A stretch of DNA of 64,000 bases from CAZQEZ01 sp964592475 (GTDB lineage: Bacteria > Bacteroidota > Bacteroidia > Cytophagales > Cyclobacteriaceae): NCBI GenBank assembly GCA_964592475.1, contig CAZQEZ010000002.1:13110-77109 (forward strand), in the 5' to 3' direction. The position numbers and the translations under genes were made by a program. Below the pieces are notes generated by a model, which was given only the letters and a program-made list of their open reading frames with translations, had not been told where the DNA came from and did no database searches. The stretch's first letter is position 1; each line of letters opens with the position of its first letter. Positions 25,478-34,251 of the stretch are shown one piece after another.

Positions 25478-27058
25478 TTAGCTGCGATAATTTTTTGCCA
25501 GATCATTTGCTACTTTAGCGAGCGTATTAGTCACCTGATCATCTAATTGGCTATTTCTAATTTTTTCCAATACCTCTTTATGCTCAGCACTTAATATACT
25601 AAGATATTGTTTTTCAAAATCTATTACTTTTTCGACTGGTACAGAATCAATGTATCCTCTGGTGGAGGCAAAAATAATTGCCACCTGCTGCTCTACAGAA
25701 ACTGGAGAGTATTGAGGTTGTTTTAATATTTCCACATTTCTTCTTCCTCGTTCTATGGTACGTTTTGTAGCTGGATCCAGGTCTGAGCCAAATTTAGCAA
25801 AAGCTTCTAATTCTCTAAATTGCGCTTGATCCAGCTTAAGCGTACCAGCAATTTTTTTCATTGGCTTAATCTGAGCTGAACCCCCAACCCTGGAAACCGA
25901 AATTCCTACATTAATGGCTGGCCGTACACCGGAGTTAAACAAATTAGATTCCAGGAATATCTGACCATCGGTAATAGAAATCACGTTGGTAGGAATATAA
26001 GCTGAAACGTCACCGGCTTGGGTTTCAATAATAGGCAACGCGGTTAATGACCCCCCACCTTTCACTAATGGTTTTAATGATTCCGGTAAGTCATTCATAT
26101 TTGCGGCGATATCATCATTTTCATTAATTTTCGCTGCTCGTTCCAATAATCTACTATGGAGATAAAAAACGTCTCCTGGATAAGCTTCTCTACCAGGAGG
26201 ACGACGTAAAAGTAATGATACTTCGCGGTAAGCAACGGCTTGTTTAGACAAATCATCATAAACTACTAATGCTGGACGTCCGGTATCCCTAAAAAATTCT
26301 CCAATGGCTGCACCGGCAAAAGGTGCGAAAAATTGCATAGGCGCAGGATCAGATGCTGTAGCAGCTACCACAGTAGTATATGCCATAGCACCATTTTTTT
26401 CTAAGGCATTAACTATTTGAGCTACGGTAGATGCCTTTTGCCCTACGGCAACATAAATACAGTAAACAGGTTCGCCCTTGTCATAAAATTCTTTTTGATT
26501 GATAATAGTATCTATGGCAATAGCTGTTTTTCCGGTTTGACGGTCACCAATAATTAATTCCCGCTGTCCTCTACCAATCGGAATCATTGAGTCGATAGCT
26601 TTCACACCCGTTTGCATAGGCTCATTTACAGGCCTTCTGTAAATTACACCCGGGGCTTTTCTTTCCAGCGGCATTTCATACAGCTCTCCCTCAAGCGGCC
26701 CTTTACCATCAATAGGCTCGCCCAAAGTATTTATTACTCTTCCATTCATTCCATCGCCTACTTTTATGGAAGCAATCAAACCGGTTCTTTTTACTGTATC
26801 TCCTTCACTGATATCCTCATAGTCTCCTAAAATTACAACTCCTACATTATCTTCTTCAAGGTTTAATACGAGACCTTTGGAGCCATTATTAAAATCAATG
26901 AGTTCACCTGCTTGTGCCTGGCTTAGTCCATAAATACGAGCTACACCATCACCTATTTGTAATACAGTACCTATTTCCTCAAGTTCTGCCTCTGTACGAA
27001 AGTTAGATAATTGCTCTCTTAGTATTGCCGATACTTCATCTGGTCTTACTTCTGCCAT
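25478..27058 (-). CDS. atpA: ATP synthase F1 subunit alpha
   Basis: 526 residues. Non-catalytic nucleotide-binding subunit of F1. The P-loop GDRQTGKT occurs near residue 170, with an N-terminal QIGDGVARIYGL segment and a central YDDLSKQAVAYREVSLLLRRPPGREAYPGDVFYLHSRLLERAAK block. The beta and epsilon subunit genes (atpD, atpC) are not in this operon, as is usual in Bacteroidota, so they must be elsewhere. Confidence 0.98.
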   Translation of the reverse strand: MAEVRPDEVSAILREQLSNFRTEAELEEIGTVLQIGDGVARIYGLSQAQAGELIDFNNGSKGLVLNLEEDNVGVVILGDYEDISEGDTVKRTGLIASIKVGDGMNGRVINTLGEPIDGKGPLEGELYEMPLERKAPGVIYRRPVNEPMQTGVKAIDSMIPIGRGQRELIIGDRQTGKTAIAIDTIINQKEFYDKGEPVYCIYVAVGQKASTVAQIVNALEKNGAMAYTTVVAATASDPAPMQFFAPFAGAAIGEFFRDTGRPALVVYDDLSKQAVAYREVSLLLRRPPGREAYPGDVFYLHSRLLERAAKINENDDIAANMNDLPESLKPLVKGGGSLTALPIIETQAGDVSAYIPTNVISITDGQIFLESNLFNSGVRPAINVGISVSRVGGSAQIKPMKKIAGTLKLDQAQFRELEAFAKFGSDLDPATKRTIERGRRNVEILKQPQYSPVSVEQQVAIIFASTRGYIDSVPVEKVIDFEKQYLSILSAEHKEVLEKIRNSQLDDQVTNTLAKVANDLAKNYRS

Positions 27059-27095
27059 TATTATCTTTAATTAATTTTAGATTTTATTTTTTCAA

Positions 27096-27638
27096 TTAAG
27101 CAGTTGTCAAATTTAATTGCAACTCTTTCAAATATGTTTTAATTGAATCATCTATTTGACGATCGCCTACTGTGAGAATGTAGCCTCCAATAATATTTTG
27201 CGATATTTTTTCTTTTATTCTTACTGTATTTGCACCAGTAGCTCGTTTAACAATTTTTTCAAATTGTGCTTTTAGCTGTTGATCAATCGCGAAGGTTGTT
27301 ACTAAAGTAGCTTCTACTATACCCATTTTTTCTTTATACATGGTATAAAAAGCTTGAGCAAGTTCCGGTAGTAGCTGAACCCGGTTTTTTCTTACCATTA
27401 TTTCGATAATTGACATGGTAAGCGGTTGTACTTTATTGTCAAAAATTTTCTTTAGAATAGCCGATTTTTTATCCTGGTGTACAATAGGGTTTTTCAACAT
27501 CAGGTAAAAATCTCGATTTTCTTCACAAACTTTACCTAGCAAAGCCATGTCTTCAGCTACTTTTTCCATATCATTCTTTTCTTCCGCTAGTTCAATCAGT
27601 GATTTTGCATATCGGGAAGCTACTCTTATATCTGACAT
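27096..27638 (-). CDS. atpH: ATP synthase F1 subunit delta
   Basis: Peripheral-stalk subunit linking F1 to the b subunit. The 180 residues have the family pattern: an N-terminal helical domain starting VASRYAKSLIELAEE, and a C-terminal part with IKEKISQNIIGGYILTVGDRQIDDSI, where the G-G-Y segment is conserved. It lies 4 bp after atpF and 37 bp before atpA. Confidence 0.95.
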   Translation of the reverse strand: MSDIRVASRYAKSLIELAEEKNDMEKVAEDMALLGKVCEENRDFYLMLKNPIVHQDKKSAILKKIFDNKVQPLTMSIIEIMVRKNRVQLLPELAQAFYTMYKEKMGIVEATLVTTFAIDQQLKAQFEKIVKRATGANTVRIKEKISQNIIGGYILTVGDRQIDDSIKTYLKELQLNLTTA

Positions 27639-27642
27639 GGGT

Positions 27643-28137
27643 TTAGTTTAGATTTAAGTCTTTTACAAATTCATCAACCAGTTTTTTCTGATCTTCCTGC
27701 TGGCTTAGGTTTTTCCTTATCAATTTTTCAGCTATCTCAAGCGAAAATTTAACCACTTGATTCTTTACATCTTTTAAGGCTTCTTGTTTTTCATTTTCTA
27801 TTGATACACGAGCATCGTCAACGATTCTTTGGCTAATTTTTTCGGCCTCTTGCTGTGCTTGTTCTTTTATGCTATCAGCCACACCCAAGGCATCCTTTAA
27901 AAGCTTTTCTCTTTCTTGCCTAGCTTCATCAAGCAGCTTTTCGTTTTCTTCTTTCAGATTTTCCATATCCTGACGTGCAATTTCAGCCGACTTCAATGCT
28001 TCGTCGATAGAATCGTTTCGCGCTTCAATACCGCTTAAAATTGGTTTCCAGGCAAACTTTTTTAATAGATATAAAACGAACAAAAAAGAGACCGCCATCC
28101 AAAAAATCAATCCAATACCGGGACTTACTAAATCCAT
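27643..28137 (-). CDS. atpF: ATP synthase F0 subunit b
   Basis: 164 residues: one N-terminal TM helix (about 6-25, FWMAVSFLFVLYLLKKFAWKP) followed by a long charged coiled coil that forms the peripheral stalk. KPIL after the TM is family-typical. It is separated from atpE by 74 bp containing a stable hairpin; the rest of the operon is tightly packed. Confidence 0.95.
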   Translation of the reverse strand: MDLVSPGIGLIFWMAVSFLFVLYLLKKFAWKPILSGIEARNDSIDEALKSAEIARQDMENLKEENEKLLDEARQEREKLLKDALGVADSIKEQAQQEAEKISQRIVDDARVSIENEKQEALKDVKNQVVKFSLEIAEKLIRKNLSQQEDQKKLVDEFVKDLNLN

Positions 28138-28165
28138 ATTTCTTAAAGTTTAAAAACTAATAGAA

Positions 28166-28206
28166 TTAGCCTGTCCAGACAACCAAATGTTAATCTGACA
28201 GGCTAA
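28166..28206 (-). promoter_or_regulatory. intercistronic hairpin between atpE and atpF
   Basis: TTAGCCTGTC (28166-28175) and GACAGGCTAA (28197-28206) form a 10-bp stem. In the direction of transcription no T-tract follows, so it is more likely an mRNA processing or stabilising element than a full terminator. It lies 5 bp after the atpE stop codon. The core GCCTGTC/GACAGGC is the same as in the operon terminator at 24499-24540. Confidence 0.65.
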
Positions 28207-28211
28207 ATTTT

Positions 28212-28478
28212 TTAAATACCTGCTACATTTAATGCGATAAGCAAACAAACCACAACCCCAAACAACGCAACACCTTCAATTAAAGCTGCTGAGATAATCA
28301 TGGCTGTCTGTACCTTACCACCTGCTTCAGGTTGACGAGCAATAGCTTCCATGGCTTGTCCACCAATTTTACCAATACCAAAACCAGCGCCTAATGCAAC
28401 TATTCCGGCACCAATACCGGCTCCCATAATAGCTAAGCTAACATCTAATAAAATAAAATTAAAAATTACATTTAACAT
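28212..28478 (-). CDS. atpE: ATP synthase F0 subunit c
   Basis: 88-residue hairpin protein forming the rotor ring. The first helix is Gly-rich (IMGAGIGAGIVALGAGFGIG), the loop contains ARQPE, and the second helix carries the essential Glu in ALIEGVALFG near residue 67. The residue after this Glu is Gly, not Ser/Thr as in sodium-coupled rings, which favours proton coupling (inference). The N-terminus carries a short hydrophobic extension. Confidence 0.96.
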   Translation of the reverse strand: MLNVIFNFILLDVSLAIMGAGIGAGIVALGAGFGIGKIGGQAMEAIARQPEAGGKVQTAMIISAALIEGVALFGVVVCLLIALNVAGI

Positions 28479-28514
28479 GATATTACTATTTATATGTAAG
28501 TGTGAATAAATTCT

Positions 28515-29579
28515 TTAAATCAATGCCTGATCGGTTTGTTTATCCTCTTCATGATGATGCACTTCTTCTACTGCACCGCCAAAGTACATAGCAGAAAGCA
28601 GTGTAAAAATATATGCTTGAAGCAATGCCACAAACAATTCAAGAAAGTTCATAAATATAGAAAAAGCCACACTTATCGGACTTATGAAAATGCTTTCGAA
28701 AATAAAAATTAAACTAAACAAACTAAGAATGATGATGTGTCCTGCTGTAATATTAGCAAATAAACGAATCATCAATGAAAACGGCTTGGTGAACAACCCA
28801 ATAAATTCAACTATAGGCATTATGGGAATACCATATTTCAGCCACCAGGGAACACCTGGAGTATTAAATACATGGTTCCAATAATGTTTATTACCATTGA
28901 ATTGTGTTATTATAAAGGTAAGTAAAGCAAGTACCCCTGTAACAGCAATATTCCCAGTTACATTGGCTGCTCCGGGCATCAGGCCTAATATGTTATTAAA
29001 CCAAATAAAGAAAAACAGGGTAAGTAAATAAGGCATAAACCGTTTGTACTTGTGAGGCCCTATATTTGGAATCGCTATATCTTCTTTTATAAATACTATA
29101 ATTGGCTCAAAAAATGCTTGAATGCCTTTGGGGGCTTGATTTGGGTTTTTATATCTTTTAGCTACACTAGCAAACACCCAAATCAACAATATAACACTTA
29201 TAAATATTTGGGCAACATTTTTAGTAATTGAAAAGTCATATACATTTGCTTCTCCATCTACATGATGAATTTTACCATCTTCTACTAAATATCCTTGGTA
29301 TGGCACCGGTTGTAGATGATCATCAAAAAATGGCCTTGAAGAGGAGAATATTTTAAAACCTTCTGCTTCTGAATATATAATTACTGGTAAATAAATTGTA
29401 GCACCGTGCCAAAATTCCCAATAATGACTATCAGTAATGTGATTAATTATCAAATCACCAATGTTTTCATCCGCTGCAGCATCTTCATTTCCATGGTCTT
29501 CAGCTGCCCAAGTATGAATAGGCGTTAAGTGTAAAATTATTGCGAAACTTATAAGTAACCTAACCCAATTGTATTGCAT
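28515..29579 (-). CDS. atpB: ATP synthase F0 subunit a
   Basis: 354 residues, longer than the enterobacterial protein because of an N-terminal signal-like segment (about 5-25) and an acidic and His-containing periplasmic region (about 26-115), as seen in Bacteroidota. Six hydrophobic segments follow, with the essential Arg in SLMIRLFANITAGH near residue 275. The C-terminus is His/Glu-rich (VEEVHHHEEDKQTDQ). It forms the proton half-channels at the c ring. Confidence 0.96.
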   Translation of the reverse strand: MQYNWVRLLISFAIILHLTPIHTWAAEDHGNEDAAADENIGDLIINHITDSHYWEFWHGATIYLPVIIYSEAEGFKIFSSSRPFFDDHLQPVPYQGYLVEDGKIHHVDGEANVYDFSITKNVAQIFISVILLIWVFASVAKRYKNPNQAPKGIQAFFEPIIVFIKEDIAIPNIGPHKYKRFMPYLLTLFFFIWFNNILGLMPGAANVTGNIAVTGVLALLTFIITQFNGNKHYWNHVFNTPGVPWWLKYGIPIMPIVEFIGLFTKPFSLMIRLFANITAGHIIILSLFSLIFIFESIFISPISVAFSIFMNFLELFVALLQAYIFTLLSAMYFGGAVEEVHHHEEDKQTDQALI

Positions 29580-29586
29580 TATTATT

Positions 29587-29967
29587 TTAATTACTGTTGC
29601 TATTCAATGATTTCACCAAGGCAACAACTTCGAAAGCTAAATAAATGAAATATAATATTAAAAAATTCAATGAAGCTACTACCGCGTTTCCCCTATCTAC
29701 GTATATTATTACAAAAATAATTGTGATACTTAGAAAAAAACGTATCAACATTGAAACAAAATAAAAGGAAGTGAAATCTCCCTCCGTATTTTTGAGCGCA
29801 AATCTAATAAATTGATGATTCAATAGCGATAAAAAAAAGAAATATATTAAAAAATATAATGTATAAGTATATATTAACGAGGGTTCAAAATGTTTAATTA
29901 TTAGCACTACAGCCAATAAAATTAAGGTTAACCCAAAAAGAGCTAAAAAAAAAGATTGTTTTTTCAC
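29587..29967 (-). CDS. four-helix membrane protein of the ATP synthase operon (AtpI-like position)
   Basis: 126 residues with four hydrophobic segments (about 6-24, 32-50, 66-88, 92-118) and short polar loops. There is no recognisable signature. It begins in a 4-bp overlap with the atpZ stop and ends 7 bp before atpB, so it is clearly part of the operon. The position and four-helix layout match AtpI-type proteins, which assist c-ring assembly or ion delivery in other bacteria; this role is inferred from position only. Confidence 0.75.
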   Translation of the reverse strand: MKKQSFFLALFGLTLILLAVVLIIKHFEPSLIYTYTLYFLIYFFFLSLLNHQFIRFALKNTEGDFTSFYFVSMLIRFFLSITIIFVIIYVDRGNAVVASLNFLILYFIYLAFEVVALVKSLNSNSN

Positions 29968-30221
29968 GATTTCGGCAAATTTTTAATTAATGCAACTAAT
30001 GAGCCAACAATGGCCAGCAAAATACCCGAAATAGTAAATATAGGCACAGAAGAATTGATCCATTCATCTACTTTACTGCCAATCCATAGCCCTAACAGAA
30101 TGGTAGCAATCATTTGAAATGCCAGCCCGGAATATTTAGCGTAAGTTCTAAGTTGTTGGTTTGATTCCTTCGGTTGATTGGGTTGGCCTGTTTGATTTTT
30201 CTTTTGCTTGTCCGTTTTCAC
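29964..30221 (-). CDS. AtpZ/AtpI family protein
   Basis: 85 residues with two TM helices (about 30-48 and 55-76). Family features are LRTYAKYSGLAFQM before helix 1 and LGLWIGSKVDEW between the helices. AtpZ/AtpI proteins precede F0 genes and are implicated in assembly of the ATP synthase. The start is GTG at 30221, which puts the first 25 codons inside the 3' end of the bactofilin gene in another frame; a shorter start cannot be excluded. Confidence 0.82.
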   Translation of the reverse strand: MKTDKQKKNQTGQPNQPKESNQQLRTYAKYSGLAFQMIATILLGLWIGSKVDEWINSSVPIFTISGILLAIVGSLVALIKNLPKS

Positions 30222-30600
30222 CGATTCTGATTTCCTTTACCGAAACTCCCATTTTACAATTACCATTAAAAGTTGCTCCAGACTCTACAATTAATTTATT
30301 GGTCAATATATCTCCATTTATGGCAGAAGTGGGCTTCAATATCAATACTTCCGATACTTCTAGTGTACCTTTTACCTCACCGGCAATTTCTGCATTTTGG
30401 GCAAGCAGGTTACCTTCCAGGTCTGATGATTTACCTAATACAACCTTCGCTTTACTTTTGATATTTCCTTTTACGCGGCCTTCTATCCTTATATTACCAA
30501 AAGTTTCAATATTACCTTCTACAATTGTACCTTTTGCAATTGTGTTACTGGAGTTGTGAATTTCTTCCGCTGTCATCTTTTCATTCTTGCTGTTAAACAT
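30148..30600 (-). CDS. bactofilin (polymer-forming cytoskeletal protein)
   Basis: 150 residues. The central part (about 18-125) has the beta-helix repeat pattern of bactofilins (GTIVEGNIETFGNIRIEGRVKGNI and following GxIxG-type turns), flanked by polar tails. Bactofilins polymerise without nucleotide into filaments that locate cell-wall or envelope machinery. The gene directly follows an M23 peptidase gene (15-bp gap), a pairing known from other bacteria where the two shape the cell together. The 3' end overlaps atpZ by 74 nt. Confidence 0.92.
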   Translation of the reverse strand: MFNSKNEKMTAEEIHNSSNTIAKGTIVEGNIETFGNIRIEGRVKGNIKSKAKVVLGKSSDLEGNLLAQNAEIAGEVKGTLEVSEVLILKPTSAINGDILTNKLIVESGATFNGNCKMGVSVKEIRIGENGQAKEKSNRPTQSTEGIKPTT

Positions 30601-30615
30601 ATAATCAATTCTTTA

Positions 30616-31509
30616 TTAAAATGATACAAATTCTTCCGGGTCTACAGGGTTTCCATTATACCATAATTCAAAATGTAAATGGGGGCCGGTTGTGAGCTCT
30701 CCTGTATTACCAATAATTGCGATAACGCTACCGGCTCTCACAAAATTACCAACTTTTTCTAATAATTCAGAATTATGTTTATAAACTGAGATTAAATCTC
30801 CTCTATGTTGTATCATTATTACATTGCCATACTCTTGCGTCCAGCCGGAAAAAATTACCGATCCATCAGCAACTGCTTTGATGGGCTCGTTATCTTTAGC
30901 CACTATATCCACGCCATAGTGCTCAATTTGAGCATTATATTGTGACGATATTATGCCATTAACGGGAGTAAAAAAAACTATTTGTTGTAAATCAAAAGAA
31001 ATATTTTTTGTTTTAGTAAGCAAAGACACTCCTGTTTCTTCAAATTCCTTTCTAAATTGAGAATCAATTGGCGCCAATTGCCCCAGATCAGTTTCTTTAT
31101 TTAGATTAGCAATCATTTCAGCCCTGGTAAGGGAATCAGGCTCAGGCCGTATTTCCTTATAGTTTTCCTCACCTTTCATAATACCAGTGAGGTTGGTAAT
31201 AAACATGTCTTTAGTTTCCACAGCATTTGAAAGTGAATCTACATTCATGGAAAGCTCTATCAATTGCTTATTAAATTCTATCTGCGAATGACGCGGGTCA
31301 AACCATTGTGCCAATATACTTTTCACCAGATAAAGACTGATGAATAGGAATATAGTAAATATGGCAAAGAAAAAAACGATTACCTTCGCGTAAGTAAAAC
31401 TTAATGTCGACTTTTCAGCAAAATTTTCTTCGTTACGAATTACTAGTACGTACCGGTTAGTAAGCCAGCTTGAGAGCGTTTTTCTGCTTCTTAATTTTCT
31501 TTTTTTCAT
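30616..31509 (-). CDS. membrane-anchored M23 family metallopeptidase
   Basis: 297 residues: a basic N-terminus, one TM helix (about 40-62), a helical region (about 70-150) and a C-terminal LytM/M23 domain (about 175-295). Zinc-site residues are visible in HYGVDIVA and HLHFELWYNG, so the domain looks active. Such enzymes cut peptidoglycan cross-links in the periplasm. It is the first gene of a run leading into bactofilin and the ATP synthase genes. Confidence 0.92.
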   Translation of the reverse strand: MKKRKLRSRKTLSSWLTNRYVLVIRNEENFAEKSTLSFTYAKVIVFFFAIFTIFLFISLYLVKSILAQWFDPRHSQIEFNKQLIELSMNVDSLSNAVETKDMFITNLTGIMKGEENYKEIRPEPDSLTRAEMIANLNKETDLGQLAPIDSQFRKEFEETGVSLLTKTKNISFDLQQIVFFTPVNGIISSQYNAQIEHYGVDIVAKDNEPIKAVADGSVIFSGWTQEYGNVIMIQHRGDLISVYKHNSELLEKVGNFVRAGSVIAIIGNTGELTTGPHLHFELWYNGNPVDPEEFVSF

Positions 31510-31542
31510 ACTTGATTTAAAGTATTGAAACTTTATTACACT

Positions 31543-31574
31543 AAATACAATAAAACCTCACTTTTATTGTATTT
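31543..31574. repeat. 13-bp perfect inverted repeat in a divergent promoter region
   Basis: AAATACAATAAAA (31543-31555) and TTTTATTGTATTT (31562-31574) are exact reverse complements separated by 6 nt (CCTCAC). It lies between the starts of the M23 gene and the porW gene. It may be an operator or an RNA hairpin. Confidence 0.6.
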
Positions 31575-31620
31575 ATAAATAGTTTTTTTCGTTTAAAGAA
31601 TGTAAAATTTATCCAAGGTT

Positions 31621-34251
31621 TTGACTTATAAAAGTACATTTTCTATATATATCACTGGTGTTATTATGGCTCTCATAATATTGCTTCCATCGTGCTCTGT
31701 AGAAAGAAATAATTTCTTCAGTAAAACCTATCATAATATAACTGCCAAATATAATGCATATTTTCTTGCCCGGGAAGAAATGATGAAAGTAGAAAAAGCA
31801 ATCAAGGATGGGCACGAAAGAAACTTCAACAAAATATTAAAAGTATTTCCGAATATAGATTCAGCTGTTATTGGTAGCCAAAAAGAAACCATAGAAGATA
31901 TCATCAAAAAAGCATCAATTGCTATACAGAGGCATAAGAACAGCAAATGGGTTGATGATTGTTATATATTAATAGGCGAGTCAAGGTGGCTAAATGCAGA
32001 ATTTCCAACAGCTATCGAAACTTTTAAATACGTGAATGTAAATAGCGAAGATGACGATGCCCGGCATAAAGCACTCATAGATTTGATCCGCACCTACATA
32101 CATTATCGCGAATATGCCAATGCTACTTATGTAAGCGACTATCTAAAAAAGGAAAAGCTTAATAAACAAAATACTAAAGGCCTGGCCCTTACCAGAGCCT
32201 ATTTTTACCAGCTTAATGAAGACTTGGATAACATGATCAAGAATTTGATGATTGCCGCACCCCTGATGAAGAATCGAGAAGGAAAAGCAAAAATCCATTT
32301 TATACTTGGTCAAATATTTCAGGAGCTAAGTTTTGATGCAGAGGCTTATAACCACTACTCCGATTGTTTAAGTAGTAACCCTGATTATGAATTGTCATTT
32401 TATGCGAAGCTAAACATGGCCCAAGTAACTGAACTTGGAGCCACAAGCGATATAAAGCGAATTCGCAAATACTTCAAAAAATTATTAAAGGATAAAAAAA
32501 ATGAAGAATTTCAGGATAAAATTTATTATGAAATAGCAGAGTTTGAACTGAAACAAGAAAACGTAGACCAAGCAGTAGAAAGCTATCAAAAATCAGTAGC
32601 AGCCAGCGTAAGTAATCCTCGACAAAAAAGCTATTCATATCTGCGCCTGGGGCAGATCTATTACAACCAATTTAAAGAGTATGAAACTGCTAAGGCTTAT
32701 TACGACAGTGTAGTAAGTGTAATGCCGCAAGATGACGACCAATTTGAAAAAGTAAAAGAAAGGCAAGAAGTTCTATCAGATTTTGTGGAGCAAATTACTA
32801 CTATTCAAATACAAGACAGCTTACTAAATATTGCTTCATATGATTCTATGCAATTAGTTGCTTTTGTAGAAAATTATGTATTAGAACAAGAAAGGTTGGA
32901 AAAAGCAGCAAAAGAAAAAGCTGAACAAGAAAATAAAAGAAACAACAATAATATCTTCAATAATTTAAATCAAAATGAAGACGCGTTGGCCTTAACACAA
33001 CAAACGCGAGGTTCAAAGTGGTATTTTTATAATGCCTCAGCCGTAAGTGTAGGCCGCGGTGAATTTATACAAAAATGGGGTAATCGGCCATTAGAAGATA
33101 ATTGGCGCCGCTCTCGAAAAGAACGAAGTAATAACTACGACCAAGATTTAAATGCTACCGCGGCAAATGCCAGTGATGAAAGTAATTTGCAACCCGATGC
33201 TCTCAATGCTGATGATGCAGGAGGAAAGTTCGATAAAACAGCTATTTTTCAGCAGTTGCAAATGAATGATGAAGAAAAACAGGAAGCTTTAGCCAAAATA
33301 GAAACTGCTCATTTCAAGCTTGGTAATATATTCAACTTTGAACTCGATGAAAAAGAAAACGCGGTTGAAACTTTCGAAAAATTAATCACAAGATTCCCAA
33401 AGTCAGAATATAAACCTGAAGCACTTTATCAGATATATCTTATTTTAAAAGCTACCGATGATCCCCGTCTGCAGAAGTATGTAAATCAATTGACTAGCGA
33501 ATATCCAAATTCATTGTATGCCAAGTTAATCAGCAATCCTAATTATAGAGAAGAAAGCAATGCTATAAGTGAGCAGCTAAAGAAGATTTATAAGAAAGCT
33601 TATAATCTATTTTTGAAAGATAGCTTACAACAAGCACAAGCGCTTATAAAGCCTGCGCTTAAGCAATATCCAACTAATCAATTCTCTGATCATTTACGTA
33701 TTTTAGATATTTTAATTCTTGGAAAGACCAGTGGCATGTACAATTATCAATTTGCCCTTTCCCAATTTATAGAAGATTTTCCCAATAGTGAACTGGTACC
33801 CTATGCCAATAAATTGTTGGAATCGATAGAAAACTTCAAAATAGAACTTGCCAAGCGGGAAGGTGTTAAGTTTAGCACGAATTTTGAGCAAAAGCATTAT
33901 TTCGTCTTCATTTATAATCCGGCTGACAATATTTCTGAAACTTGTATTTCTGTTGTTAATAACTTTATTCAAGAAGAGTATAATCAGGCTGGTTTTAAAA
34001 CATCTAATTTAATTTTGGACGAAGAAAATTCAATGATTCTGGTAAATGAATTTGATAATAAAGAAAATGCTTCAAAATTTTACAACAAATTTAATCAGAA
34101 TCCGGAATCAGTTAACCGGCTAGCAAACTATAAAACCACAAATTTCGTTATCAGCAGGGAAAATTTTAAAACGTTGTATTCAACCAAAGGCTTAGATTAT
34201 TATGTCAATTTTTTTAAGAAACATTATCAAGAGGTTAGAGCCCAAAAATAA
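31621..34251 (+). CDS. porW: type IX secretion lipoprotein PorW/SprE
   Basis: 876-residue TPR lipoprotein. The signal peptide ends in a lipobox (LPSC, Cys near residue 25). The following FFSKTYHNITAKYNAYFLAREEM block is typical of PorW/SprE, required for type IX secretion and gliding, where it links the GldKLMN ring and trans-envelope machinery. Helical TPR units continue through about residue 390, an Asn/Lys/Glu-rich linker is near 425-450, and more TPRs and a C-terminal domain follow. The start is TTG at 31621. The end overlaps the PBP gene by 50 nt. Confidence 0.88.
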   Translation: MTYKSTFSIYITGVIMALIILLPSCSVERNNFFSKTYHNITAKYNAYFLAREEMMKVEKAIKDGHERNFNKILKVFPNIDSAVIGSQKETIEDIIKKASIAIQRHKNSKWVDDCYILIGESRWLNAEFPTAIETFKYVNVNSEDDDARHKALIDLIRTYIHYREYANATYVSDYLKKEKLNKQNTKGLALTRAYFYQLNEDLDNMIKNLMIAAPLMKNREGKAKIHFILGQIFQELSFDAEAYNHYSDCLSSNPDYELSFYAKLNMAQVTELGATSDIKRIRKYFKKLLKDKKNEEFQDKIYYEIAEFELKQENVDQAVESYQKSVAASVSNPRQKSYSYLRLGQIYYNQFKEYETAKAYYDSVVSVMPQDDDQFEKVKERQEVLSDFVEQITTIQIQDSLLNIASYDSMQLVAFVENYVLEQERLEKAAKEKAEQENKRNNNNIFNNLNQNEDALALTQQTRGSKWYFYNASAVSVGRGEFIQKWGNRPLEDNWRRSRKERSNNYDQDLNATAANASDESNLQPDALNADDAGGKFDKTAIFQQLQMNDEEKQEALAKIETAHFKLGNIFNFELDEKENAVETFEKLITRFPKSEYKPEALYQIYLILKATDDPRLQKYVNQLTSEYPNSLYAKLISNPNYREESNAISEQLKKIYKKAYNLFLKDSLQQAQALIKPALKQYPTNQFSDHLRILDILILGKTSGMYNYQFALSQFIEDFPNSELVPYANKLLESIENFKIELAKREGVKFSTNFEQKHYFVFIYNPADNISETCISVVNNFIQEEYNQAGFKTSNLILDEENSMILVNEFDNKENASKFYNKFNQNPESVNRLANYKTTNFVISRENFKTLYSTKGLDYYVNFFKKHYQEVRAQK

